From: Phoronis australis
Taxonomy: Eukaryota; Phoronida; Phoronidae
Length of the DNA: 64,000 nucleotides
Assembly: GCA_002633005.1 (NCBI GenBank)
Contig: NMRA01000026.1
Location: 1,043,277 to 1,107,276 of the forward strand
Direction: 5' to 3'
Both the position numbers and the translations under genes were made by a program. Of the stretch, positions 1 to 12,500 are shown piece by piece. Within the stretch, counting starts at the first letter, position 1, and the number at the start of each line of letters is the position of its first letter. Under the pieces are notes generated by a model that was not told where the DNA came from, searched no databases, and was given only the letters and a program-made list of their open reading frames with translations.

Positions 1-1074
1 AAGGGCGGGAACTTCAGCTTTCAAAGTTCGCCGGTAGGTCCGCAACTTCTGACCTTCGGCCTGGTTAAAAAAATGAGAAAGTTGATTTCACGATTTTGGG
101 AACTGAAATAGGGACTGCTCGAAGAAAAAGTTTCATAACGGGAGTATTTGTTCGAGTTGGAAGAACTTAAACACATCGACAACCTCCTAAGGTGTTCGTC
201 TATGCGCAAAAGGTAGTTATAACAACGTGGCTTTGATGGTTTAGTCGGTGCGAGGCATAATTCGCCGAAAAGCTTCCGGCGTACAGAGCGCCTATAGCCT
301 CTACATCGCCTCTGCTTCGGGCCAACAGAGGCGATGGTCATTGCCTAGTGAATCATATGATATGGGTTTCTGACTCTGTTAGTGTTAGCCACTCGCTAAC
401 GGGCATTTGCCATCAGGTGAATCGTTATCACGCTCATTGGTTTTATCGCAAATATTGGGTTGCTGGTTGGATTCCCGGATCAGGTAATTTTGGCTATTAC
501 TTCACTGGCATTTAGGTCACTACATGACATCATTAGGTAAAAAACTAAGTCGAAGGGGCGAAATATTACTGGTAAGATTGTTTGCGATTTGCTTAGTAGT
601 AACACACTGAACAAGAATTTTCCTGCCATTATTTTGGTTTATGTTCATTTCACCAATTGGTGAAAAGCCCTCCGATAATTTACTTAACATTGAAAGAACT
701 TTGAAGGAAAAAGTAGACTTAGAGTCAGAGTCATCAAGTGTTGCTCTTGATTTACCTTTGCACAAATTCTTTTGAAAAAAGTTGTAGAGCAGCTGTAATT
801 GGAAAAAGAATTTTAAAGTTTCTGCCTGGCATATTTGTGTGACCTGGATAAACGTCGAAAGTTGAAACGTTTTGAGAATATGTGGCCAAGTTGCTGAATG
901 AAGTCTTCTGCAGTTACTCTTGGAGTGAGAAAAACTTGATCAGTTTGCTGCAATGCATCTGCACTCACTGTAATGTGTGAACTGATCATTGCTGATCAAC
1001 TTTTTTGTCATCTACTCTAAGCTGATACCTTTTGTTACATCATGAAAACTGGTTTATTGTTGAGAGTGCGATTT
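1..1074. other. Upstream stretch with no recognised gene
   Basis: Short open frames occur on both strands (for example about 106 codons on the minus strand at 21-341 and 81 codons on the minus strand at 520-765). None shows a domain, a signal peptide or a convincing splice context. The missing first coding exon of UTP6 was searched for here and not found. The stretch is either intron 1 of UTP6 or sequence upstream of it. Confidence 0.5.
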
Positions 1075-2878
1075 CCGTAATCGTTAGGGTTAACGCCCTG
1101 GGCGGTTAAATTGGCGAACCCAAAAAATCGGGGGGCGGTTAACCAAGCAGTGGGCAGTAAAATCAAAAATCCACCTAAAGTGGGGGATGGGCGGTTAACC
1201 GAAAACATGGGCGCTTATTACGACAGACAACCGCCCTGGGCGGTTAATCTTACCGGGCGATCTAAATCCCGACACGACAATCGTACTTGGAAGGCGTAGC
1301 CCTTTTCAAAGAGCTTTATCGTCACGTCGCCAAATGATTGTGAAAACGTCATAACTGCGAATGATCCCAACAAAGGTTCTCTTGCCCTCAGATTAGTCAT
1401 TCACTATGAAATTTACAAAATTGCTGAGTAATAGCCCCGTGCCGTCCTGCGGTGCGCAGACGACCAGTCACCACGCAGCCTCCACTAGAATTAAAACTGT
1501 TTCAAGATGTGACCCTGCTTAAGTGCGTGCATGCAAGCTTCACGTGTTGCCGAGGTCAGACATCAAATTTATGGTTACGGTCTCGTACTATATGTAGCTG
1601 TCAAGTTCTGAGTCAGAGAGCAGTTTTAAAATTGGTTGTAATAAAAGTTTGAAAAACTTAACTCTGCTGTTTTTTGTGTTTGGGATGTTATAGTCGACAC
1701 TCTGTGACTCAGTGACATTTTCAGCGTATGGCTCTGCGGCCAGCTGTCTTATCTCGACAGCCCGGCATTGCTCTCTTGCCGTTGCGCCAAACATGCTATG
1801 CAAAGAAGTAAGACAAGTATCGGGGGTGGTCGAGCCAGTCGTCGATCAAGAATAAAATTTCAAGCAACTGCATAAATATGTTACAAAATGTCAGAAAACA
1901 GCAATGTTTTAATTCATTATTCTAAACGATCACCTTACCAAACTTCGTGGTGGAAAAACATTTATTTTTCATGCAAGATGTCCAGATTATCCTATTTATA
2001 TCACTTGTAATATTGTGCTGCAGCTCTGTTCGGTCCCGCTGTTATCGCGCAATGTCTCAGTCGGCTGACAATCGTGACTTGGAAATGCCGTCAAGTAATA
2101 TAACGGCATCTTTCAGTATGCATCTCATTTTTTTATGGCCAAAGATAGTGGCGGTATTCAGCACGCACGTTAGGGCCTAGGTGTGAGTCACCTGTCAATC
2201 CCATGTTGGTGTCAAGGTAACATGCACTCCAAAGTGTGGGAACTTGCGCACGTGCACCACTACAAATCAGTCACACATAGCGACAGTCCGACGAAGTAAC
2301 AAAAACGGGCGTGACTATATACTTTTAAGCTGTTGTTACGAAAGACCCAGTTCTTTACGATATTNCAATGTCACATTTCTCTGACCTGGTTATTTCGAAT
2401 GCATCTTTTATATAGTGCACTGTAGTCGATAACTCAGTGCGGCAGAGATTGTGGCTGAAAGTGGAGGTGTAGACGCCAGCGCGGTTCCTAAAGTTTGCGA
2501 ACATGAGAAGAAAAGAAAGTGACAAAGTGTTCAAGTATTACATTTTGAAGTTAATCGATGACCCGTTACAATAATTTGTTACTGGTATCATAATTCACAT
2601 TGCTAAACCGCGGTCTCTGAGGCCGTCGTTGCACTCAATGTTATCATCGATCTTAATCTAAAAGCTCGGGGATTCGCGTTTCCTATTAGCACAGGGTGGT
2701 AATCACCAATCGTCAAAAGTAGGGGATGGGCGGTTAACCGAGCAGTGGGCGGTTAATTGGAAATCTTCAAAAATAGCAGGGGGGCGGTTAACCGAGCAAT
2801 GGGCGGTTAAATCGAAATTCACCTAAAGTAGGGGGTGGGCGGTTAACTGAGCATGGGCGTTAACCCGAACGATTACGG
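1075..2878 (+). mobile_element. Non-autonomous inverted-repeat element, copy A (GGGCGGTTAA-rich ends)
   Basis: The left end reads CCGTAATCGTTAGGGTTAAC and the right end is the inverse, GTTAACCCGAACGATTACGG. Each end carries about 180 bp of iterated GGGCGGTTAA or GGGCGCTTA units, often joined as GGCGGTTAACCG (left 1098-1250, right 2697-2865). The same two ends occur, reversed, at 33408-34161, which establishes a mobile family. The ~1.4-kb interior has short open frames only and no transposase motif. It ends in TA on the right and TT on the left, which would fit a degraded TA target duplication. There is one ambiguous base at 2365. The family is inferred to move with a transposase supplied elsewhere, and its superfamily is not determined. 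Confidence 0.8.
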
Positions 2879-3378
2879 TATTATAAACCTTAAATGGTGA
2901 ATTAGCCTTAGTTATGATTTATACTTAATTAAATTTGTGTAACCACCACAATTTCTTCCAATTTCCAATTTTAACGTTAGTCTCTGGTAATGCAACCACA
3001 CTCCTATTTCTAGGCTCGAATGTTTACCCTCGCACAATTGTATGGACATCTATATCATCATTTCCTCTGAAAGCGAGACTGAGTGACTCAGCATGCACGC
3101 TGTTGGACGCTTTGGTTCTTGGGGCTACTGTGGTGCTTGGGGGTTGCCTTCTTGTGAGTAAGGTGCAGAATTTGAGCCACATTGACTAGATCAGATAGTG
3201 TAATTTGTATTTATTGGTTCTGGCCTTAAAACAAAATAATCCTTCAACACACCCTTTTGAAGTACAATTTCATGTTGACATTGCCTCCAGACGTATTTTC
3301 ATACTTCTCAACACATCCGTGTATTTTCTGTCTTAATTATTTGTTTGCTGACTGTCTCGTATATTTATTATGTTGCAG
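2879..3378 (+). other. 3' part of UTP6 intron 1
   Basis: This is non-coding sequence ending in a TTATTATGTTGCAG acceptor at 3378. The 84-codon open frame at 2935-3189 has no recognisable feature and is treated as chance. Confidence 0.6.
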
Positions 3379-3505
3379 AGCCATTCTGAAGAAACGTAAG
3401 ATGCATGAATATAAGTTAAGGAGACAAACAAAGCACAAAGAAGACTTCATGGCATATGTCCAGTATGAAATCAACCTACTGGCTTTGATCAGGAAACGGA
3501 GGGAG
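3379..3505 (+). CDS. UTP6: UTP6 exon 2 (first coding exon in window)
   Basis: The acceptor is TTGCAG|A and the donor is GAG|GTTAGT. The exon starts in phase 2, so the previous exon should end with two bases of a codon that finishes in A (AG would give Arg, as in the family). It encodes AILKKRKMHEYKLRR, then EDFMAYVQYEINLLALIRKR, the most conserved N-terminal block of UTP6. Numbering as exon 2 follows the human gene and is inferred. Confidence 0.95.
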
Positions 3506-6500
3506 GTTAGTAGGGAAGTCGTGTAAACAACAATATTTTTACTGTTTTCATTCACGTGTACTTATGTTGTTTTACTTAGTTGAATCCCTCATAGCCTATT
3601 TAGATTTTAAATCAATGTAATTGTCGACCTCCGCAGATTTTTTATTCAAGAAATCTTATATATGTTCATTTTCAATGCGACCCCCAACATTCATTGCTAG
3701 ATTTTTATGTACCAAATATGCTAGTTGTTTGGGTCAACTAACAGGTGATTTCCATCACATGGCAACCAAGGTCATTTTCAGGCCCTTGATTATTGTGCAC
3801 CCACATTTTTATGTGTGGGTGCATATTGCTGTCATCTCTGTCTGGACATCCGCAGCTGTATCTCCTAATCCCTCAGGCGAAGGCAACCTTTTTCCATGTC
3901 ATTTTGAGCTAAAATAAGGTTGGTTGGTTATCCTAGACATATTTTCCACTTAATTACAGCTTTTCGTAATTTTATTAATTACTCGTCCGCTACTCCGGAA
4001 GTGACGTTTTAGGAGGCAAGCATTTCGCGCCAATTTTTTTCATATAGTCTGACTGTGATAGCTGCCGAGTCAGTCATTGTTCTACCTCGGTTGTGTTAAG
4101 TTCCGTCGTAGTTTGCTTTCATTTAATAGTCAGTCAACATGCCACACTGTTGCTGCATACCAGGATGTACTAATTATCGGCTCACGCGCGCTTTGGGAGT
4201 ACCTTTGCATCGCTCTCTGATGGATGACACACTTCGCCGTACTTGGCTCGTTCGTGTGAAGAACGCAACGTACAAAGCAGTGGAGAATTACCGTGTGTGT
4301 GGCAAGCACTTTCTGTCGTCCGATTACGAAAGGGATTTGTATGCTGAACTGATGAAGGTCCCTGCGAAACAACGCCTGAAGAAGGATGCCATTCCGTCTG
4401 TGTTGATTCCCGGCAGTGCCCCGTCGCCACCCCCGAGAAGTGCGTTTTTGAAGCGAGAAGCCTCGCGAACTGTGGCCAGTACAGTGACTGGAGCCAGTGG
4501 ACATAATTTAGAATTGTCGTGAGGACTTGACAGGGACCTCAGGGGTCTCACACTCCACTGATTTATCCACATTATTTTGAAAACGCTTTGCCCAGTCACA
4601 CATTGTGTGTCATAAAAGAGATAAGCATCCCTGCAGCTGACGCAGCAAGTAGAACTACTCTCGTTTATCACATTGGTGTAGACTCACAGTTGAACTGTGG
4701 TTTTCTGTTGACCCCAGACCGTCCGGAGTTGCACCATATACCAACTCCGGACGGTCTCTCACGACGATTTGGCGTCATGGGCACTTCATCTACTGTCACC
4801 CGTGCCTCCGAACGTACCCCAGAGCATGCAATTCCTGGAACCAGTAATGATTCGCCCTGTGCTGTTTTCTCCAGCCCAGAGCCTCTGAGCAGCCCTCCTG
4901 CAGCGATATTGAGTAGTGGGAGTGATTACAGGCCCAGTTCGATACCCAGTGAAGAGGACAGTTCGTCGTCCAGTGAACAGATTGGTGAGCCAAACTTTGA
5001 TAAGTTTATTGTGGACTTGTCTAAAGTGTTGGAGCTATTTAGAAGGTGCCAGGTGTGTGGCGAGGGAGTCACAGGACACGATGTAAGCAGTTTGGGTGCT
5101 CAGGTCACCATCCATTGGGAGTGTGTCGCGGGACACTCTGGCAAGTGGGACAGTTGTTCCTCTGTCTGTGGTATGCTGGAGGTCCACTTAACCATGTCCA
5201 GTAGTGGCTTGGCCTCGTCGAACTCTGAACAGCACAAGCATTCCATTGAGGTAGGCATAACAACGCACACAGTGCATTTGCACCAAAATGTCGAGTGTCA
5301 CCACGTCTGTCCTCAGTAGCCGCCTCGTTTCTCTCAACAGCTGCCTGTGCCTGTGCGTACTCTGCCTCGTTAAACTCGGGCTCAAACATGTACCCACACA
5401 CTGAATGTCCGTGAAAAAATTCCTCGTCACCACTGCTGTGAACAAGGTCTCCGTCACTCACACTACTGTCACTGTGATACGGGTCACCGACTCCAGCCAT
5501 TTTCATCTTACAACACACTAAACAATCCCTAAATCCAACGTAGTTGAGTTCTCTACTAACCTATCTTGCCGCAGAATACTCGCCGATGGAAAGTGATGGC
5601 GACAATTGTTGAAAAACAGCACAAAACAAAAGTATCTTAGAACAGATTCGCACGGTAAAGTCAACGGAAAACCAAGTGGCGGAAAACGCTTGCCTCCTAA
5701 AACGTCACTTCCGGAGTAGCGGACGAGTAATTAATAAAATTATGAAAAGCTGTAATTAAGTGGAAAATATGTCTAGGATAACCAACCAACCTTATTTTAC
5801 CTCAAAATGACATGGAAAAAGGTTGCCTTCGCCTTTAATGAGATTTGGCAGATGTGTTCTTATGAAGCTGACGACGGATGACGATGAAATTGAGGCCTCT
5901 CCTACTACTGGTGTCTCCTAGTGGCAATTTTAGTTTATTATGTCAATCTGTGTATCTTTGGAGGTGCCTCTTAGTGGCAGTTTTGTTTGTTTTTGCGTCC
6001 GTGGCTGTATCTCCTAAACGCTCTACAGAATCGTGCAAGTGTATTTATTTGAAGTTGACAACAGATGGCGATGACTTTAGGACAGATCTGCCTACCAGTG
6101 TGCCCCCTAGTGTCAGTTTTAGTTTTGTTACTTTTACCTCTGTAGCTTCAAAGGTTCTCAATGCATTTTCATCAAATTTGGCAGATAGGCATCTACATGT
6201 ATGAGTGAGGTGACGTTATCCTCTTGGTTTCAGATCGATTCGAGGTATTTTATGCCACCTAGTGGCCATTTTTACTGTTTTTGAGTCTGCTTTTAACATC
6301 TGCCCCTCTTTCAACCATATCACTTAAGGATGATTATGGAAATTGGCATGTATGTTCCCAATGTGAAGAGGACGACTGATAAGGATTTTTAGACAACTTC
6401 AACTACTGTGGCGCCTCTCAGTGGCAGTTTGTTTTTTACGCCTATGGCTGTAACTCCTAAACCTTCTACAGGATCTTTATAAAATTTAGCAAGTGTATTT

Positions 6501-9500
6501 ATATGAAGCTGACAATGAACGATGATGACTTTCAGACGAATTTGACAAACACTGTGCTCCCTAGTGGCAATGACATTTTTTCCATTCCCTCTGTTTTTTT
6601 TGAAGCTGTTTGTCAGATTTTTATGAAATATGGTAAGTAGCTTTCAATTGAAACAATGGCATGTTCCTGTTTTCAGATGAATTCAACACGTTTTGTGCCA
6701 TTGAGTGGTCGTTTATTCTGTGTTTAGATTGTTTTTGACAACCGCCCCCTCTATTAACGAAGGCACTCCAATTCTAAGGATGATTTGAAAAGTAATATAT
6801 GTTCTTAGTGTGAAGAGGATGGTTGACGATGATTTTCCGATGACTTCAACTACTATGGCACCTCCAAATAGCAGTTATGTTTTTTGTGCCCATAGACTCC
6901 TAGTGGCAATTTCATTTTTTTCTGTTTTCCTCGGTTTCTCTCCTTGACAGATTTGTATGAAATATAATAATGACATATAGTTCTCGGATGGATTCAATGT
7001 ATTTTGCTCCATCTAGTGGCCACTTTTATGATACAAATAAACCCTCCTAGAAGCACACTGTTTGCAGTGCAGTCGTGGGCGCATTTCAATGCTCCACGTT
7101 GCTCTTCTTGGTTCTTTTGTGTGCTGAAGTATATTTTCTCGGATTTTTATTTTCCTTTGTGCAATGAAGATATTAGCCATCAAAAATGAAGGGTAACTTC
7201 CTAAAACTGTTTTGAAGTGGTGATATATTAACGTCATGTCTAAGATGTGTTGGTTCTCTTTACACCGGCCTTTCACCTATTTACATTGGCTCAACATGGT
7301 GTTGTAGCATTCTCAGAAAGACTGGCCCGGGTATCTGTAAATGAAGACTTGAGACACTGTTTAATGTCTGTTGTTTGGGACTGAATAAAAATCTTAGGCA
7401 TGGCTCAGTGTATATTGGCAGCAAAAATGTTTAGTTCAAACGTCACCTGCAGTTTAAGGTTTTTAGCGAGAAATGATGCTTTTCTCAAAAAAATGGCAAA
7501 GACATCACGAAATTTATATTTTTATAGGTTGAAGATAAGGAGCTAAAAGTTATTTGATAAGGTATGGAAGGACTTCATGAAGGTTGACATTAATTTCAAA
7601 TTATAAGGACAATACTGTTTTGTTTTCAGAGCACTGGCTACAGTTTTAAGAAATTGGAAATTGATATTGCTATCGTCCAGAGGATTCATAAGCTGTTCAA
7701 AATGGCTGCTTTCAGATTTCAGGTAAGCTGCAACACACAGTTGTTATCATTTTGATCCAAATGATGACATTTGTTAATGTCCTTGGAACATACCATTATT
7801 TATTTTCACCGGTCTTAATATTAACAAAATAAAAATAACTTTGTGATACAAGGTAATTGTCTGGAATGGAATTACTGCATATTTTCACTCTCAAATTTAG
7901 AAATTATGCATTAACAGCAGAAATTTTTCATAGTCAATTTTCACTTAATGCTACCATATAACTTTAGTTTCCTGGAAAGTCTTGTATCCCATTAATTTTA
8001 AATAGGTGATTTTTTAAAGGATGTAAACAACAATTCTGATGGTATAAAATAATACAGCTACTCAACTACAGATACTTCATTTTCCAAAATTGGTTCATAA
8101 ATAAGAAAGGGGATTTTTAGATGTTCCAATATGATGCTTCAGGGTGCATTGTCTTTATAAACATATTGGGGACCGCTTCAAGTTCAATGACTCGTATAAT
8201 GTAACCATCATTTTCCTATGCCATCACCACATCAAAGATGAAACTCCTATTTTCATTTGTTTTCTTGTTTACTTAAAAACATAAAAATCAAGATTCCCAC
8301 AAGGTGGCCATTGAACAAATTTGGCCCCAAAGCATTTACACTTGATTGTAAGTAAATATTCATGAAGGAAATGTAATTTTTTTGCACAATTTTAAATTGA
8401 GTTTTACCCACTCATCCTTGTTTGACATCATCAAGCAGGATATGTAGTGTTAAGAATAAATTTTATCTTCATAAAGGTCTTCTGACATTGACTATGGCTC
8501 ATGTTTCACGATGAAAATAGATTTCAGTTGTAAACATGATCATTTCCATGTGTTTCGACATCAGTCCAACTCGTTCATCTCGCCAACTTCATGTTCAAAT
8601 ATTTTGATATTCATTAACAAATGATCAGATAACCACTAAGTAGAGTATAGTAACATATTATTTGAAAAGCACAAGCCAGGCCTATTTCAGCGAAATCGAC
8701 TAGAGTAATCAGTATCAAGGGGGTAGAAATCGTCAGTGTCATCTGACGACTCCAGCGGTGATGTCACCGCCCTTTTGATTTCTGAATAAAGTTAGCCTGC
8801 TTATTCTCAGCCATACAAGTTTATTTCAATATAAATGTCACTGGTATGATATGCACTGGTCCAAAACTACAACCTTTTAAAGTTCACACCCCAAAAACTG
8901 ACAATGTTCTGATTGGAAAAATATACATACAAGTCGTCGGCTAAAGAACTCTGGTTTATGTTTGTGCTTGCTATGTGAGAACAGGTAGCTTCGTGTAAAT
9001 GCACCGATGTTTTTAAAATGCAATTACTTATTTCATGGTGATGACTCACTATGACAAAACTCAACCAGCCGGTAACTTCATCAAAAAAGTTAATTAATCT
9101 TTTATCATTACTTTTTAGACGTCCGATATTAATGTGAATTGTATCGTTAGAAAGCTTGTGAATATGTTTTTGCTGGTAAATGAAATAAAACCATGTCACA
9201 AGAGAGGTGTGAAAATCTACGTTTTTGTGGTTGACCAGCCATTTTCACATGATTACTAGACGTACTTGAGGTATCTATTTAAAATGAATGATTAGTTTTT
9301 ATAACATCAACCCAATGCAGTAGTTCTGCAAGTGTCAAATTCTTTTTGATTGTAAATCCTTATTTTTTCACAGGAAGATGTCAACATCTGGTTGTCGTAT
9401 ATTGAGTTCTGCAAGAAACGAGTAAGTCACAAGTTACATTTTAATTTTGTTAAATATGATGCAGTTTTGGTTCCAAACTAACTTTAATCCAGCGTACTCA

Positions 9501-12500
9501 TAAAACACCTCTGTCTGGTCATTTGCAATCAATCTGTGTCCTAATGTTGAATGAGAACTTTATGCTCACAGTCAGTTTCACAATTCAAGATAAAGCCAAT
9601 TTTCATGAAATGTGGCTTATAGGTATCTGTTAAGAAGACGATGACTTTGCAATTTTGGATTCTTTTTACTTATTCTGTGCCACCTACTGAGTGCTTTAAG
9701 TCACCAAACCATTCAAAGAATTATGAAACGAACAGGGCTGTCGTTAATTTTTCGATGACTCCGACAACTGTGGTGCTTTCTAACGACAGTTTTACTTTTT
9801 TGTGTCCATGGTTGTTTCCCCTAAACCCCTTACAGAATCTTTGTAAAATTTGGCAAATGTATTTCTGTTAATGTGACCACCAATGATAATGATAACTTTC
9901 AATGGCTGCAACTACCAATGTAGCTCCTGGTAGCAATTTTAGTTCTTTAAGTTTTCTTTTGTATTGATATTCGGTACCATGATGTAATAGGTTTCTATTA
10001 AGGAGACGATGAGATATTACCATGTTAGGTTGGATTCCACATATTGTATCACTTAGTGACCATTTTTATTAGTTTTAAATCTGGGATTTGGCATCCGCCT
10101 CTCCATCAGCCAAACTTCTCTTAGGACCATTGTTAAAATTGGTATATGTATCCCTATTGGGATGAGCATAGCTGATGATGATTCTCTGACGGGTCCAGCT
10201 GCTGTGGCGTCTGTCCGTCTGTCCGGCATCCGTCTGGCGTCCGCTGCTCTAACTCCAAACCGTTTGATGCATGTTCATAAAATTTTGTACATATGTTTCT
10301 TTTATGGATGGGACGGCATGAGCGAACTTTCGGACGGATTGGGCTACTAGTCTGCCCCCCCTAGTGGCAATTTTAGTTTTTTACGCTTACCTCTATATCT
10401 TCAAAGGTCTTTATTGTATTTTCATAAAATTTGGCATGTAGACATCTATTAGTGAGATGACGCTATACACCCGTTTTTGGATAGATTTGACGTAATTTGT
10501 GCCACCAAGTGGCCATTTTTACTGTTTTCACGTCGTCTACCCCTCCATCAACCAAACCGCTCTAAGGATGATTGTGGAAATTGGCATTATGTTCTTACTA
10601 TGAAGAGGACGGCTGACGATGATTTTCCGTTGATTTCGACAACTGTGGCACCTCCTAGTGGTAGTTTTGTTTTTTTACGCCTATGGCTGTATCACCCAAA
10701 CCGTCTCCAGGATCTTTACTAAATTTAGTAAGTGCATTTATATGATGTTGACAAAGGACGACCACGACTTTCAGATGGATTTGACAACTGGTGTGCCCCC
10801 TGGTGGCTATTTTATTTTTTACGTTAACCTCTGTATCTTCAAATGTCCGCAACGTATTTTCAAAAAATGTGGCACACAGGCTTCTGTTAGTGTGGTGATG
10901 CTAACTTTTTGTTTTCAGATGGATTCGACTTAGTTTGTGCCACCTAGTGGCCGTTTTTACCATTTTCGAGTTTTTTTGGTGTCCACCCCTCTATCAACCA
11001 AATCGCTTTCAGGATAATTGTGAAAATTGGCATGTATGTTTTTACTATGAAGTGGATGGCTGACGATGATTTTCCAATGACTTCAGCTACTGTGGTGCCT
11101 CCTAGTGGCAGTTTCATTTTTTTTTGCGCCCATGGCTGTATCTCTTAAACTGTGGCATCTAGTGGCCATTTTTATGACCAATAAACAACCCTAAAAGCAC
11201 ACCGTTTGCGATGCACTCGTGGGCGCATTTCAATGCTCCGCATTGCTCTTGTTAAGTTTACTAGTATTGCTCCCTTTAATGGAAATTTTTGAATTAATGG
11301 TATGGTATCTCTTGTAATTGCACTGTATGCAATGCACACAGTAGACACGTATCAATGCCAAATTAATAAACTAATTACTTTTTAGAGCGATGATTTCAGG
11401 GAATTCTCAGAACCATCAAGAAGGAACACTGTGTCATCGGAACATTGTAGCAGTTTTATATTCCTTTTTTAATACACACCTTTTTAACCTGTATTTTCTC
11501 TGAACAAAATACCTAAAATGAATGCACAAAATGTGAACAGATAAGGAGACGGACTGTCTCACCGTCTGTAGGCACAGCCAAGTGTGAAAAATTCAGGAAA
11601 AAATTATGTATTGTATAATGCAAAGCTTCTAACAGTACTTCGATCTACCTTCTTAGTTTTTCTTGGAATTTAAAAAAGCTAGTGATTGCTATATGTGTCT
11701 CCAAGAGACTGAATCAAATGTCTTTTCAAAATCAATTAGCATCAATAATCCAAGGTTGCTCTTTTTCAATAGCATATTAGTGTATTATATCAAATGAAAG
11801 GCACGTAACATATCATAGCTGTGACTTCAATTAGCCCAAAATGTGAAATTTTTATAATTAATCATTTATAATTTAACGTAGCATAATCCATGTTTTGTGT
11901 AAAAAGTGAAATATAATTTTGGTCTCAGCTTGTACCTTACTGAGAGGCTGGGGAAGTGATTTGTGGGTTTGCGGAAAACTGACAATTTCTTATTAATTGA
12001 AACCATGCTCATAGCATAAAATGGCACGCCTTGATAAGCTAACTAGAATAATGAACTGTCAGGTATTAGAAGCCCTGAGTTATCTGCAATTTGACTAAAC
12101 AAAGATAAATACCGTATCTGCCCTAATAAGTGCCCATGCCCCTATTAGTGCCCTCACGAGTTTTCAGACTTAGTTTACAGAAGGGCTCAGCCTATGTACT
12201 TATACATGCGAAAAAGGCCTTACCTACAGTCCTAAAATTCTACAGTAACGTTTTCGTTTTATCAACATGATCCGACAGTTCTGAAAAAGTCATTGTGCAT
12301 AGAATTTCTAGAGCACAAATGTCACGTGACAACAACATGTGTTCATCCAGAGATTTTTCTTGTGGTGCGGTGTACATTCTAGCGCAGATTTGAGGAGGAT
12401 TTCAAATCAAAACTGTATTTTTGTTCAAGAATTCAAGTTGCTATATCGACGATCGCAGGGCAGTGACGCATCTGTCAGCAAGTTTTCATTCATGGATTTC

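Larger units (their letters stand above)
3875..5834 (+). mobile_element. THAP/P2X7C-type DNA transposon derivative with long terminal inverted repeats
   Basis: The element is about 1.96 kb with near-identical inverted ends of about 160 bp (AGGCGAAGGCAACC... and ...GGTTGCCTTCGCCT). Inside are a plus-strand THAP ORF, a plus-strand zinc-cluster ORF and a minus-strand ORF with a P2X7 C-terminal-type Cys-rich motif. The two strands' coding parts meet around 5200. No DDE catalytic domain is visible, so it looks like an internally deleted, non-autonomous copy. No matching target duplication was found; TTAA is present next to the right end only. A THAP-containing transposase points to the Kolobok or P superfamilies, but this is inference. 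The near identity of the arms suggests recent insertion. Confidence 0.85.
3796..7113 (+). repeat. Long interspersed repeat with CTAGTGGC subunits, copy 1 (split by insertion)
   Basis: It begins with a hairpin, TGCACCCACA / TGTGGGTGCA (3796-3823), and ends with GTGGGCGCATTTCAATGCTC near 7094-7110. Between the ends, a block of 130-180 bp recurs with a core CTAGTGGC followed by AATTTTAG, CATTTTT or AGTTTTG. Each block also contains phrases such as TGTATCTCC, AAAATTTGGCA and GATGAC. It is interrupted at 3875-5834 by the THAP element; the flanking phrases CTGTATCTCCTAATCCCT and GAGATTTGGCAGATG resume the repeat consensus seen in the other copies. No long ORF is present. The copy lies in UTP6 intron 2. 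Confidence 0.8.

Noticed and set aside
148-190. EYLFELEELKHIDNLL, reminiscent of the UTP6 N-terminal ELExLExIGLF segment
   Set aside because: It is preceded by a stop, lacks the following residues and has no phase-2 donor to join exon 2. Judged chance.
21-765. Minus-strand open frames of 106 and 81 codons
   Set aside because: No domain, signal or splice context; they could be exons of an unknown gene but nothing supports it.
7013-7276. 87-codon minus-strand frame
   Set aside because: It covers the right end of the CTAGTGGC repeat and reads the repeat consensus backwards.
8867-9199. 110-codon minus-strand frame in UTP6 intron 3
   Set aside because: Composition like translated AT-rich DNA and no recognisable motif.
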